Shown: one piece after another, positions 1 to 12,544 of the stretch
Layout: each line of letters starts with the position of its first letter
Position numbering within the stretch: position 1 is the first letter of the stretch
Source of the DNA: Rhynchospora pubera
Taxonomy: Eukaryota; Streptophyta; Magnoliopsida; Poales; Cyperaceae
Length of the DNA: 64,000 bases
Assembly: GCA_028095005.1 (NCBI GenBank)
Contig: CM051460.1
Coordinates: 75,471,676-75,535,675 of the forward strand
Reading direction: 5' to 3'
Position numbers and translations under genes: made by a program
The notes under the pieces: model-generated
What the model saw: only the letters and a program-made list of their open reading frames with translations
Database searches by the model: none
What the model was told of the DNA's origin: nothing

Positions 1-1007
1 TTCTTTTTTTGAGGAAAGCTTGAAAATATGTCTTTGGTTCAATTGATCCCCAGAGTCTTTCTTATCTCCAAATGGCCCTTGAATTTAGTTGGTTCAATTA
101 AATTCTCTGTCAGTCATTAACTACTGGTACTGCAATTCTGTTAATTGATTTGCTGATATGGTGTGATTGGATCGTGAACAAGAATTGAAATAGGTAAGTA
201 AGTCTACTCAATGTTCTTTATACCCGCCAAAATCTCAAGAGATTGGGTATTTGACATCATTTTGAGTGACCTTGTAATTCATGTTCACCTCCTCTGATCT
301 CTCGGAAAATAGTTGGCAAAATGTCATTATATTTGTTTGAACCATTCGGCAACTAAACAGATTGACTAGAATGCCCTTGTGGTTGTGAGCTAGTTCATGG
401 CATTTGGTTGCTTTTTCTGTTATTATCTCATGGTTCATGAGGTTTAAGTGTAAAAATATGGCCTTATTAAATTAACTGTAGAATCACACAACTCGTGCAA
501 TACTTTACCACTTTATTCCCATTATTGATCACTGTAATTTTGTTAAAAAAATTTGTGGTTTTTGAAAACTTATGCAATATTTTGCCAGTCCATACTAGTC
601 ATAGATCATAGGATTTTTTTTTTTAATATTTCTAAATTAGTGATCTCATATGCCACTATTCTGTTAATATAGCTTTAAACACAAGCAGAGTTCATACCGT
701 TCACAGTTTAACCAGAGGTTGAGCTGTCTAGTAATGTGGGATTGTGGGCCATGCGTCCAATTAAAATTCTCTTTAATTCGTAAAATTGTTTTGTCCTTGA
801 TATCCTCGGCATCTATTCCAATGAACAATAATGTTTACTGTCCTGATTGTCAAACTTTCAGATGAGCAGTTTCATTTCATTGGTGTGATGAAAAGGGACT
901 AGTTTTTTTGCATGTTTGTATTTTCTCATTGTTTATTTTTCAGAATTCTCTGATATACTTGTACCAGCTATATAAATATACATCTTTTTATTATTTTTTT
1001 CATTTAG
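1..1007. other. No supported gene
   Basis: AT-rich sequence with T-rich tracts. I see no open frame that looks coding on either strand. A pyrimidine-rich tract ending in an AG near the right edge could be the 3' end of an intron belonging to the exon-like stretch that follows. Confidence 0.5.
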
Positions 1008-1202
1008 ATTCCTAAGTTCACCGATTGGGCACAAGGGAGGAAAAGGAAAGATTGGAGATCAGAGCTGCCACGCAATGCAGATGGTAATCGCCGGTATGCT
1101 TATTTCACAAATCTCCATTTAGGGAAAAATAGAAAAGAATTCATGAAGTTTCTGGCTAAGAAATGTACCTTCATGCTTCGCGCAAAGAACTTGGACGTGT
1201 AG
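1008..1202 (+). CDS. Possible 3' exon of an unidentified gene
   Basis: A T-rich tract ending in CATTTAG is followed by 64 open codons and a TAG. The frame has no starting ATG, so it would have to be an internal or terminal exon. It begins IPKFTDW and is followed by a basic stretch (GRKRKDW). The PKF-x-x-W spacing is faintly like the NOI motif of RIN4-type proteins, but the residues after it do not follow that motif, so I do not assign a family. Potential donors lie inside it (GTAATC and GTATGC near 1083-1094), so the true exon may be shorter. No upstream partner exon was recognised in the window. It may equally be chance or a transposon remnant. Confidence 0.22.
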   Translation: MPKFTDWAQGRKRKDWRSELPRNADGNRRYAYFTNLHLGKNRKEFMKFLAKKCTFMLRAKNLDV

Positions 1203-1670
1203 AAAATTAAGCTAAATGAATTTGTTTTCATGCTTGCTTGTATTGTTTAGTAGCGAAATATCAATCGCAATGTGTTGCATTTAAACGATAGCAGTGTGTT
1301 GTATTTTTCTGGTGAAGAAATGTACCTTTATACGTCGTGCAAAGAACTTGGACGAGGAAAAGATGTATAGGGTTGTCAATGTGCCATCAACCGATCTGAC
1401 CCATATTAACCGGCGCTGATGCTCTCCATTTACTCTGAAGATTGATCGATCGTCATCAGAGAGCTATTTATTTTACTTTTTGAAGGGGGGGTTCTGAGGA
1501 CCTGAGGGGCTGAGAGAGAAGATGTCAAAAACTAAAGCCTGATTTTCCAACCAGTTTAAGCAACATCTTACTCTGGTTAGTGAGTGGTTTCATCCTTATG
1601 TGTATAAGTGTATACCCTCAATAAAGAAGTGCGAGAAAACTGAGAAAGTATAAAACAATTTTTCCGGAGC

Positions 1671-1846
1671 AATACCCTGATTATCCTTTCATCCGGAGCT
1701 GCCGTAACTTGGGCTCATCATGCTATACTCGCGGGGAAGGAAAAACGAGCAGTTTACGCTTTAGTAGCTACCGTTTTACTGGCTCTAGTATTCACTGCCT
1801 TTCAAGGAATGGAATATTACCAAGCACCCTTCACTATTTCGGATAG
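1671..1846 (+). pseudogene. cox3: Mitochondrial cox3 fragment (NUMT)
   Basis: About 58 codons read in one frame as an internal part of cytochrome c oxidase subunit 3. Recognisable stretches are SSGAAVTWAHHAILAGKEKR and FQGMEYYQAPFTISDS, both highly conserved in plant mitochondrial COX3. The similarity begins at NTL and stops abruptly after ISDS; the native protein would continue. There is no start codon or targeting sequence and the flanks are ordinary AT-rich nuclear DNA, so this is a nuclear insertion of organelle DNA and not a functional gene. The frame is still open, which suggests a fairly recent transfer or chance. Confidence 0.9.
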
Positions 1847-3083
1847 TTCAGGAATACCATCTTTGGTGGCTTTAAATTGTCCTTGAAACAGACAGTTTCT
1901 TTTCTTTTCAATTTTCCGTTTGCTTGTTAATTAGCTGAACCTTTGCAGCACTAATGATTGCACAAAAAGAGTAAGGTTTCTTCTTGTCTGGTTGAGTTTT
2001 AGAGTTCTGGATGCTTCTGATAAATTGATGGTAAGGGAACTGTTTTTGGCATCATTTGTTTAAAGAAATCATGGGTAAAAAAAAAAAGGAATGTTTATAT
2101 TGGCTCTTTTGAAATTATCCTTTTCGAACTAGCACAAGAAATATGGTCACTGTCAATAAGTTTTTGCTGACCAATTAGTTTGAGATTGAGATCTAACTTC
2201 ATAATAATATGTATCATTTTCTTTCCACTCCTTTTCTTTTTGCATTTCTTCTTTCAAATACATTGTATTGGTATTTTGAACCTTTTTTGTGCCTTATTAT
2301 TTAATTTGTTAATATTAATACTGATATGAAACAGCTTGTTTATTTAGGAAAGCAAAACAATGCACAATTTTAAAACTGATTGTCCTTAAGCTCGCATGTA
2401 TCAGATAAAATATCCAGAAGAGCAGCGGAAAATTAAACAACTTATTTTTCTAGTATAAAATTCCAAAAACAAAAATATGGTTTCGACACTTTCATTCAAC
2501 AGAAAAAATATCCTCTAGTGCCCTCCAAAAAAGTGCTAAGGCTAAGTCTCAAGTTCTTCAAAATTTAGTTAACTAAAAATAGGAGTCGCTTATATCCCCC
2601 AAAAGTGGCATCTTGAAGATTTGTGCTGAATGCATCTTAACGCACATAGATTGCTTGGATTTATAAAGAGGTTTTTTTATTTTATTTTACTTTTTGAGGA
2701 GGGGCTGAAAAACAGGATTTCAAAAACTAAATTCTGATTTTCCAACCAGTTTAAGCATAGTTCAGGAATACCATTTTTTTATGGCCTTTAAATGGTTCCT
2801 TGAAACAGACAAAGAAGCATCTACAAGGCAGGACCCACTTGTACTGTAAGGTGAAATTCTAGATATTTACCATGTCAGATATGCCAGAAAATCAGTGAAA
2901 CTTACCTGGACGGGAAAAAAAATTAGTGAAGCTTATGGAAGCAATAAAAAAAAAAAAAAAGAAGAAGAAGACAAGTGATGGTTCCAGTTTCTGTTCGAGA
3001 TTCCTGGTTCTGCACTTAAGATCCCATCTTACATGGATTAAAAGAAATGGATAATCTCTTATCTAGGGAAATTCAAGATACAA

Positions 3084-3084
<1 letters not shown>

Positions 3085-3162
<78 letters not shown>
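3085..3162. repeat. (ATT)n microsatellite
   Basis: About 26 uninterrupted ATT units. Simple sequence repeat, likely length-polymorphic. Confidence 0.97.
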
Positions 3163-4131
3163 TCTTTTGGTAGTTAAAGCCCATAGGCGAAATACAACAT
3201 TATTATGAGAGGGACCTCATGAGCTGAATTGTGATTTTTTACAGAAAAGCCCCTCAAGACTTATAATATCCAATGATTTAAATTGGACACGTTCTGGCAT
3301 GTGGATAAATGGTTTTTGCTTCTCAATCTTATTAGATTTGATATGGAATATTGAAAAAAAACCCCTCAAAATTAGTAATTCTACACGGTAGCAAAAAGCA
3401 GCTTTTTTATGTTAGTGTCCAGAAAAAACGGGTTAAAGAGTTCGTCGGACAAAAGGTTGAGATTGAGATCATTTGTACTAATAAAATGATTCTAAACCCA
3501 AAAAACGCTCCAACCTCTATACAAATCTACTTTCGAACATTGCATCAACAGTCCTCTTTGGACAAACTAGCACACTTGCTATTTCTGTTGAAGATCGTCT
3601 TACTGCAATTAATGTTTCTTTGTACTTTGTCATTTTGTTGGTCCTTAATTTTGGTTTTCTGAGAGGCCTTACTAATGCTAGTCATGAAATGATTATTTTA
3701 TTAGTAATTAGTAATGTTGTGCCCTACTTGTTGGTCACTAAGATTGTGACTTCCCAGCTTTAGTATATTATTACTGTGAGTACGACTTTCCTCTGGTAAA
3801 TTATATATGTGCTTACGAGCTAGGTTTTGCTTAATTTTATGTCTGGAATTAGATTGTGTAGATTAGAAATTTACTAACGTTAATCAATAGAACAAACATG
3901 CTACATGAAAAATTGCTAACATGGAATAAGGTGAAAAAAAATAAAACTACATCAAAAGCTACTAAATTTACAAATTTAAGGAAAGAAGGTAATTATTTAT
4001 TTTTCATTTCATCTCTAATTCTGGCCTAATCTAGAAACTAAACCAAAGAGAAAAGAAAGAAAGAAAAAAAAAACTAGTTCAAAATTGAAGAGACAGAAGC
4101 ACTCTATCTCATTCCATATGGCATGTACGTA

Positions 4132-4386
4132 CTAGTTCTGAATTGGATTAGGTCCGCCATGTGGCATCTTTCTGAAACTTGCATTGACACTTCTGTTGGG
4201 ATGTATATCTCTAACATGAATACTTTCTGTATTTGTTGAAGGTGAACTTGAAATAAGCAACTTCCTTCCTTGAACTGAGGCTCTGATGGAATTCATCTCA
4301 ACTACTGACTGTGAATGAGAGATGATCATGTAATTAACCAAACAAAAAGCAGAGACTAGAAGCATGAATTTCAGTGGAGTGTTCAT
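4132..4386 (-). CDS. CLE-like secreted signalling peptide precursor
   Basis: Intronless ORF of 84 codons on the minus strand. The chosen ATG at 4386 gives an immediate signal peptide (MNTPLKFMLLVSAFCLVNYM); an in-frame ATG 57 bases further upstream would bury this hydrophobic segment. A variable, mostly polar middle follows, and the protein ends exactly with a conserved-looking motif, RKMPHGGPNPIQN (residues 72-84), just before the TAG. This is the layout of CLE prepropeptides: secretion signal, variable region, C-terminal 12-13 residue peptide of the form R-x-V-P-x-G-P-x-P-x-H-N, perceived by leucine-rich-repeat receptor kinases in meristem and vascular signalling. The motif differs by a doubled Gly and by Gln in place of the usual His. 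Family assignment is by motif only; other small secreted peptides are possible. Confidence 0.6.
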   Translation of the reverse strand: MNTPLKFMLLVSAFCLVNYMIISHSQSVVEMNSIRASVQGRKLLISSSPSTNTESIHVRDIHPNRSVNASFRKMPHGGPNPIQN

Positions 4387-5889
4387 TGTAACTTGGAAAG
4401 GGAAGAAGAAATGGGAAGTTAGAATCTTACTGAGAGACACCATTTATACATCTTAAATCAGTATTTAGTGCCCACTTACTCTCCAGCATTGCCATGTACA
4501 GAGAGAAGCCATTGCATTTTTAATTGAAACAGTTTGTAGTAAGTTCGAGGAATCAATATCTCCAGTTCTGATTAAAATGGAGTAAATAACACTAATCTGA
4601 TTTAAACTAGACCGCAGACACAGAAAGCCACGAGTAATTTATAACAGAAAAAGACAGTTGTAAAGGCACTACATGTCTACATGAAACCAAGGTCTGTGGT
4701 TCAACCTTATTTTTAAACTTCTGGTAATTGGTTAGGATCAAACACTATGTGTGCACTAATTGTTTATTCTAAACTACTCTTAAGAATTGGTGGAAGACTG
4801 TACCAAGTTTGAATGTTTGTCTGCCAAAAGCATGTGAGTTGATCCTGAGAAATTTACCTGAAATGGGGTTCTTTCACCTCTTTCGACTGAAGGAATAAAA
4901 TTACCAGTGAGGAAAGAATATGTCATTGCTTGTCTTTGAGTTCATAACAAATAATAAGAATTCTACACGTTGCCAGAAAAGGCTGTCAATTTTCATGAAT
5001 ATAAATAGTGGGAAAATCTAACGTCTTGTACAGCATCTGAGTCCAACCTTTGACAATATGTTGAGTATAATGATGGCACAGAATTAGAGACATGAATTAT
5101 TTCTTTTTAGCATTTACATCAAACTCAGAAATCCTATTTTATTATGATGTAAAGTCATAATAACTGTTTTTACGTTTGTCAGTTGCTTATGATTGATGTA
5201 ACAATCTATTTATCATTATTCAACAGTGAAAAGTGGTAGGCCGCGTTGCCTCAAATTTGACTATTCAAGGCACTGATTCAAAATGCAGTATAATATAGTT
5301 TAATCAAATCACATGATCAGGCGTGACTCACCTGACAGAACAGTGTTTTGTTTATTATCTCGGATCACACAATGCATATGGTAGTACTTCTAAAATGAAC
5401 TGCTCCTTTTTTAATATCTTTTTCTTTTCGTAAACTAAAGAACCACTAAGTTAGGATTTTAAGCTTCTCTCTATCGCGCTGGCATATCAGAGTATATGTC
5501 TTCAATCTTATGTTACCAGTAGACACTCTAACAATGAATACATGCAACTAGCCCCTATATTCTCATTTATTCAAACTTTATCCCTGAGAGACCAGAAAAA
5601 CCTCAGGTTGATCCTGGCCCTAACGTTTCTAAGATACCAGGAAAAATCTGTCCCTAATATTTACTTATTACAGAGATGTATCAACACAGACATTAAGACC
5701 CATCATTTCTGAAGTGCTAATTTTATGCAAGAATTATCATGTTAACTATAGTTCTTAACCTTTCTGTAAACTAAACCATAAGTCTAATATCCAAAAGCAA
5801 ACATGTATCACCTATACAAAATAATTGCTTTCTTTTATGGTTTATGAGATGCCAATAAACCCAAAATATAATTCTTTTTCAACCAATCA

Positions 5890-6473
5890 TCAGTCGAAAT
5901 CCCAATCTCCCATAGGATTCTTGATTCTCTCCTTCAAAATGTCTATCTGGCCATCCTTCACCATCGAATCCTCTTCAAGTGACTCAACTCGCTTATGCAG
6001 GGAGGTGATATCATTCGTCAGATTCTTGTTGGCTTTTCGAAGACCCACCACCTCATGATATGCATAATCTTTCTCCTCCATGGCTGTCTTGAGATTTGAG
6101 CGAGTGGCCGTCAGTTCCTTGACTGTTTCCTGGAGCTCCTCTTGCAATTGGTTGAGCCTCTCCTTTTTCTCCGATATCTGTTTAATAAATTATAAGGAAA
6201 AAGCACACTAATTATAGTTTTGTTGAATTTCATGTATGTATTAGTGAGTTCAGGATAAAAAAAAAAGAAAATGCTAAGGTAAGAAATGTAACCAAGAGCA
6301 TTTCCTTTAGTTGTAATTAGGCTCTCTAAAAAAGGTAGGAATCCACTTCGCAATTAAAAAATCAAAGCCAAGAAAAATGTCAAAATTTGGCCATCAAAGA
6401 TTGATAGCTGCTCTATACAAGCGAATCAGAATCATCCAAGGTACCTGACTATTAGTGACAAATCTACCCCAGG

Positions 6474-6516
<43 letters not shown>

Positions 6517-9500
6517 GTACCTCATCTTCCAGGCCTCTAGTCTTGTAAGTCAGGCAAGAAATTTCTTGTTGCATTCGATGTATCTCACTTTGCAAGAGCT
6601 CACCACCTCTAACTAGTGAAGCAACCTCCTCCTGTAATTGCTCGATTTCCTTTTCCTTCAATAACAAATTCTCTCGCAAAATTTTATTTATCATAGTCTC
6701 TAACTTCAACTGCTGTTCCAGCTCAACCTATCAAAGTTATTTGTGTGAAGATCAATTAGCATACCATGAGTCAAGAAAAAGAATAGAAATAGGCCAAATT
6801 GGCCAGATTATATATGAAGATGCAAATTCCACAGTAGTCCCATGCAAAACAAAATTTTCTTGATACTCCAAAATGCTATTTATCAGTCATCTGACTATAG
6901 TTGTGATTCCACCTCAACATGTCCAAAAATTTATTCGTACAAGCAAAAAAAACTAGGACAAAACAAACATAAACAGAAATTCCTTTACAATGCAGCAATG
7001 TTTTAAAAAAGATTCAGGATTTCTATTTAAAGCCCAATTGAGCTCTTATTAGGCAAGAAAAAAAATTGACAAATTCACGCATAGCTTAGCAAAATTCCAT
7101 AGCACTTTCACCCCTTAAAAACCAAAATAAAATACACATGCACAAGCATGCACACCACACACACACACATGTAAAGAAAGGAAAACAGTGCATGTATTTC
7201 TCGGAAAAAAAAAGAGATCTTTCTGCTTTGCAAAGGACTTCTATGAGGAGTATATCTTTTATATCATTGTTTTAGAAAAATAGTGATATTAAGACATATT
7301 AAACCTGATAATTATCCAAATTTAAACCACATTTGACTGAGTCAACTATTCAAGAAGACTGCACACGTTAACAAGTCAACATTTCCTGACCCAAGGTGAT
7401 TTTATTTAAAATGAACAATAAAGTGCACCCAAACTAGCAACAATTTTATCTGGCAATGAGCATTTTCTTTGTTATTACCTCTGATGACTTAACCATGAGT
7501 CGTGTTTCTGAGTATTCCGCTGACCTTTCAACAACAGACTTTTCTTCCAATACTGATTGGGCACACTGCAAGCTTCTCTTAAAACCCTCAACCCCTTTTC
7601 TGATGCCCTCAGACTTAAGAGTATACTGTATCAAAGAGTACTTCTCATTTCCATCAAACCCCTCAAAATTTTCCCTATTCCTATTCTTCACACACTTTAA
7701 CAATTCACTGCATACTTCGCTACATTCCTCAAGCAAACAAAGCCCCTTGCTTTGCAAAAAATCAACCCTCTGGTGGATTTGCTCTTCAAGTCTCACAACT
7801 TCATTACCTTTGTTGCCCCTATTTAGTCTCTCCAAGAATGAAATATTTTCACGCCTCAAAACCTCTATTTCCAACCTGCACGATTCGACCTCTCGTCTTA
7901 GATTTTGCTCCACACCAGTAAGCCTTGAAATCTCAGTATCATACCAGCTTTCTTTTTCTCTTGGCTTTTTATCATGCCTCAAACTGTTGATACTCTTTTC
8001 TTGGTCAGTGCAAGTTCTTTGAAGCCTGAGAACCGTCTTATGCAATGCCTTTGCTTCATCTTCTTTCTCTTTATAGCTGAGCTGGAGATGACCTAATTGT
8101 CCATCAGCCGCTTTAAAACTCTCAGTCACCTCTGTTAATGAGCGCTTGAGCTCTGAATTCTCTCTCCTCACTTGATCTAACTGTGCCTCACACGCCACAT
8201 TTTTAGCCTGAATTTCTCCTTCTTTTGATTTTAGAGAGGATATCTCTCTCTGAAGCGCCACATTTTGCTCAGCAAGTTCTCTCACTCTTTCTCTTAGCCT
8301 CTTCTCCTCTGACGCATACTTGTTACCTACCTTGATCGACCAATCAGTCTTTTCCATTTCAAGCTGCCTCATACGTGTTTCCAGTTCTAGCCTTGAGATT
8401 CTATACTTCTCCTTTGAGTCAAACCGCTCAGCAAGTCTAGAATTGATTTGTGTGGACAGCTCCAAAGCAAGACTCCTCCTTTCCTCATTTATGTCTTGAA
8501 TCATTGTAAGCAGTGATTTGGCAGTCATCTATTGAAAGATTGGCATAGAAAAATCACAAAATAATGATTATAATAGAAAATTGAAATAACAGACAGATTT
8601 TATGCAGATGTTAAAGATTTTGAGAATGAGCTAGTTGTAATGGTTTGATATAACAATTACACTTTACTGAACCTTAGCATGAGAATTTTCTTTTTTTTTT
8701 TAATAGCAAGTAAAATATGTGCTATTAGTTCCATGGTGTTTTTGAAATCTTCTACTTATTTTGTATTGTGCATTGTCTTCTTGTCTTTTTGTTCTTTGTT
8801 CCTATTTAGCCTCTCATACAATTTTAAAGGCTGGCCATACGAGCATGTACAGCTCTCCATATTCTCAACTTATAGTAATGCAATTAATATAAGCAAAACA
8901 AAAAAATTACTTTTCAGAGCTTTTTGCATTTTCAACAATAATTAGGATTTGACAAAACATGACTCAGTACCCCTTTGAGATTAAGACCATCTGCTTCAAA
9001 ATTCTCTTTGGATAGGCGTGCAAGTATCTCATCAGCTTCCTGAGCCTTCCTCATTAATGCCTCATCCTCAGTACACAATTCCACCAAAGCATTCGATGAA
9101 AATGCCCTTGCATCAGATGTATCCTCATAGATATCTTCAAAACTCGAAGTGGTTTCAGACTCGAGATCTCTTGCCTCTCTGAAAGAATTTGACTCCATTG
9201 AATGAGGTCGTGGTGGCCTCCCCAGACCAAGAGCAGATATTTTTCTAGTGAGTGAATCAGGTTCCTTGTTGGTGTCAGGAAAGGCGCTCTGATTCTCTTC
9301 TAGTTTGTTATTGGCTTCTTCAAGCCGTCGTTCTCCTTCCATGTACACATCCAGGACACTGTTTTTATTTCTGATGTCTGTGATGCGTGAGGAATGACAT
9401 CTCAGAGGCACTGGAGGGATGAAAGGAGGGTCTGAATTGGAAAGGCCAGAGTAATGGATGTCATTAGGTTCGTCCCTTGAGAATGGATACCTTTCAGGCT

Positions 9501-10196
9501 TCAGCAAACACGGGCTATGAAAAATACAAAAAATCAAAGAATATACAAACAATGAGATTAGTGTCAATTGTAATAGGCAACTTTGCATAACGAAGTAACG
9601 AGAGATACAAAAGAAAAGTTAATTCACGGAAGGGATTGAATTGAATCTCTGTATCTGTTCCCTTTTATATTACTTTTGGTTTCTCAACACAAACCCAAAT
9701 TCGAATTAAAAACAAATGCTGTAAAGGACAACATGGCGTAACGTTTCTGAGTTTATCCCAACCTATAAGACTGAACAGAAAAATATAATGAACTAGTAAT
9801 GTGGATTTCAATGACATCCTTTTTCTGGGATGAGATGGTATATAGTGTGGGGTGAACTTACTGAATTGGGCAATCAGAAACATTATGACTTGGATTCTGA
9901 TAAATCGGAGGTGATCCACTGAAGTTATGTGAGAAGTTCGAATCAAATTCATCTGTGTAATGGAAAGGAGCTGGAGATGAGAAAGAGAGGCTTCTCCTTA
10001 GATGAGGACTGGACAGATCCTGGTTATCTGCATATCGCTTCCTTGACTTGGAAACAGTATCATCTGGTGTTCTAAATCCACTTAAAGCAGCATCCCCTTC
10101 TGGAAGTTTGTGATAATTCTTCTTGTCAGCTGGCAATGGAGGTGCTTTGCTATTATCTTCATTACCATTGGATCGGAAGAAAAAAAATCTCCTCAT
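5890..10196 (-). CDS. Long coiled-coil protein, five coding exons
   Basis: Exons, in coding order: 10196-9862, 9514-8971, 8528-7479, 6727-6521 and 6177-5890. All four introns are GT-AG, and the phases join to one frame of 807 codons plus TGA. Residues 1-111 start MRRFFFFRSNGN and are Ser/Pro-rich and probably disordered. Residues 112-293 are acidic and Ser-rich with a KISALGLGRPPRP patch. Residues 294-807 are almost continuous heptad-type coiled coil, rich in E/K/L/R and ending IKNPMGDWDFD. There is no membrane segment, kinase or motor domain. It resembles uncharacterised plant coiled-coil proteins often labelled myosin-heavy-chain-related; a scaffold or cytoskeletal role would be inference. 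A GA/CT microsatellite lies in the intron beside the exon 4 donor. Two leader introns appear to lie upstream. Confidence 0.85.
6476..6514. repeat. (AG)n microsatellite
   Basis: About 19 AG units inside intron 4 of the coiled-coil gene, a few bases downstream of the exon 4 donor on the coding strand. Confidence 0.95.
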
Positions 10197-11600
10197 CTTT
10201 TTCTAAATCTACAAAACAAAAAAATAGAGATGATAAAATTTTCAAATAGAAGTGCTTGCATATGCAAAGAATATCACATACACTCGCAAAAACAAAAAAA
10301 GTGAGGCAAAATGAATAATTACGTCAGGAGTGGGCTTTGGAAAATAATTTAAGCATCGAATAGATAACAAGCAACAGAATTTCAGTCAAGCAAATCATCA
10401 AACAGGTTGCCAGCAAAATTTCTATCCAATATAAGATGGTAAGTAGTGGTTAGTCTTTAAATTAAAGTAATATTATATACTATTATGATTTCTAGGGAAA
10501 ATCATTTAACAGGTAATAAGCAGAGGACCAATTTTCTTAGTATAGGCAAATGCATACAAAATTTCCTTTTCTCTTTTTCTTGTTTGAATGATAAATCATG
10601 TGGAGATAAGTCAAGTGGGTTTTTGAATTACAAATTATGTGAGTTGTAATAAAATTCCATGTGCTTCTGTCTGATTAGAAAAGAGTGCAAAATCTAGGAA
10701 CATGTGGGGTTGCATTTATGTAAAACACATCAGAAACTAAAACCTAAGGCATATCCTTCTCAATAAAAAATATAAAGGTAAAAAAGGGTAACACAGAGCT
10801 CTGATTCAATCATCCAATTCAAATTACTAAACAATTCTCCCAAATCTCATACTCCATATTCAGGCAAATCACTGAATCAAATAGTCTACTCAGTAAGTAT
10901 TATTCAACTGTCTTAACTAATAAAACCTGATTAACTCAGGAAAAAAAAAAACTATAGATATGCAAGAAGAAAGCTAGATAGAAAAAGAATTAGTGCATAA
11001 TTTCAAATAAATTCAGTACAAAAGGAATTCAATCAAGATGATATAAAATTAAATTTTCTTAATCCAGTGGTACATTGATTTGACGAGGATCCAATGAAAA
11101 TATCCAATTGAACTCTAATTTGTCACTATTGCCATTCAAACCCAAACCCTGTGTTCATCAAATTGCAAAGAGAAAATAGCGGATACAAGAAATCTAACCT
11201 TGATTCAGCCTTGGTGGAAACCACTACAAGCCTTTAGTCAGAGCTGGAAAGAGAGGAGGTTGGGCTCAGGTCAGAGAGGAGGTAACGAAGAGGAAGAGAG
11301 ATGCTTGTGGTCTGGGTTTGAGCGGAAAAAAATCGCTTCGATCGAACTCTCCGCCTCAAATCCTTCCTTTCCAATCACAAATTCTACAAGAAACAAGCAA
11401 GATTAGACACGAAATCAAACCAAATCTCAGAAAAGAAAAGAAGGTTTTAGAGTTGCTACAAGTTACCGTTAGAATTTCTCAAACGTTTCGCCTTTTCTTT
11501 TTCTTGGAGCAGATTTTCAATTTTCGAGGGTTTTAATTTTGGGTTTAATGGATTGAAATGGAAAGAGCGGAGAGTGAGAGAGGGATGAGCGCTAGACAGT
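10197..11600 (-). promoter_or_regulatory. 5' UTR with probable leader introns and promoter side of the coiled-coil gene
   Basis: Just upstream of the ATG the minus strand reads TTTGTTTTGTAG followed by ATTTAGAAAAAG, a good acceptor 13 bases before the start. A matching donor (CAAG-GTTAGATTTC) lies near 11200. A second intron may run from a donor GTAACTTGTAG near 11466 to an acceptor TTTCTTGTAG near 11387. The 11200-11590 stretch is purine-rich on the plus strand, as plant leaders are pyrimidine-rich on the coding strand. No clear TATA box was found. The exon limits are inferred from splice signals only. Confidence 0.4.
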
Positions 11601-11978
11601 CTGTCAGAAATAATTTGAAATTACTCAATTGCCATTCAGAGGCGCGGTGATGTATAACGATTTTACTTAGGTATTGATGTAATTATTTGGAAGGTTGGGT
11701 GCATTTTGTTACCTCTTGTCGACCGTTTAAGGCGGAAAGACCGGTGGGGTCGTCAGACAGAAAGAACGGAAAGATTTGTTTGTATATTCTTTACTTTTCT
11801 TGAATTATTTCATTCCTACCCCGTATTTTAAGATATTATAGAACTGTGTTAATGACGAAATCATTTTTTTTTTCTTGATGGACAAATTTATGTTGTAACT
11901 TTTAAAAAGCAACCTTTATTCAACCATCAAAGTTTGTCGTACACATTTATTGACGAAGTTTTCTTTTAGTGTGAATTT

Positions 11979-12167
11979 GGCTCCGTTTGGATGCGTTGAG
12001 AATAAGGTAGGAAGAAAGAAGAAGGGAAGAAATTTATTAGGAAGGAATAAATTTATTGGGAAGTGTGTAACTTTTGTGAAGAATTTGGATGGTTAGAAAT
12101 AAATTTATTGGTAAAAAGTAGTTATTCCTTATTCCTTATTCCGGAAAGAAGCCATCTAAACGGAGCC
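11979..12167. mobile_element. Tourist-like MITE, family A copy 1
   Basis: Starts GGCTCCGTTTGGATG and ends with its near-perfect reverse complement (CATCTAAACGGAGCC). About 189 bp, with an internal AATTTATTGGGAAGTGTG stretch shared with copies at 24333 and 25059. The TIR sequence and short TSDs fit the PIF/Harbinger-derived Tourist group. Lies about 380 bp upstream of the coiled-coil gene leader. Confidence 0.85.
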
Positions 12168-12401
12168 TTTATGTTGTGCAATGGTTGTTTGACAGTTTAG
12201 TTGAGAGTCAAATATGTTTATAACTAGGGCATTTCAAATTTTTCTTTAAAAGGATGGTTATTAATAGGGGACACGGAAGGGCTTTCTTGGTCCAATATGT
12301 TAATTTTGTTGTAATTATTAAGTTATGTAAATATGTTTAAATATAATAATTGCCCCTCCCAACAATAAAAAAAAATTATAAGTTACCACCCTCAAATTAT
12401 T

Positions 12402-12544
12402 GGGTGCGTTTGGATATAGGAAGAAGGAAGAAGGAAGAAAAAAATTATAAACAATCCAAACTCTTCACAAAGTTACACACTTCTCAATATTTCTTCCCAC
12501 TTCTTCCATTCTTTCCTTCTTCCCACACCTATCCAAACGGAGCT
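12402..12544. mobile_element. Tourist-like MITE, family B copy 1
   Basis: About 143 bp between GGGTGCGTTTGGATA and TATCCAAACGGAGCT, flanked by ATT on each side. Internal sequence (CTTCACAAAGTTACACAC) is the reverse-complement relative of the family A interior, so the two families are related. Related copies at 22213 and 47372. Confidence 0.75.

Larger units (their letters stand above)
1203..3350. other. Gene-poor stretch with NUMT and local duplication
   Basis: Apart from the cox3 fragment, no gene is supported. A segment at about 1470-1562 plus 1844-1895 recurs at about 2665-2810 without the intervening cox3-bearing 281 bp. A shorter direct repeat of about 40 bp links 1160-1199 and 1316-1355 (shared core GCAAAGAACTTGGACG). 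Confidence 0.6.

Noticed and set aside
3351..3662. 103-codon plus ORF
   Set aside because: No recognisable motif, AT-rich, starts in a poly-A run; could not be tied to any family or splice partner.
7456..8022. 188-codon plus-strand ORF
   Set aside because: Exact antisense of the long coiled-coil exon, where biased codons keep the opposite strand open. The minus exon joins four others in phase.
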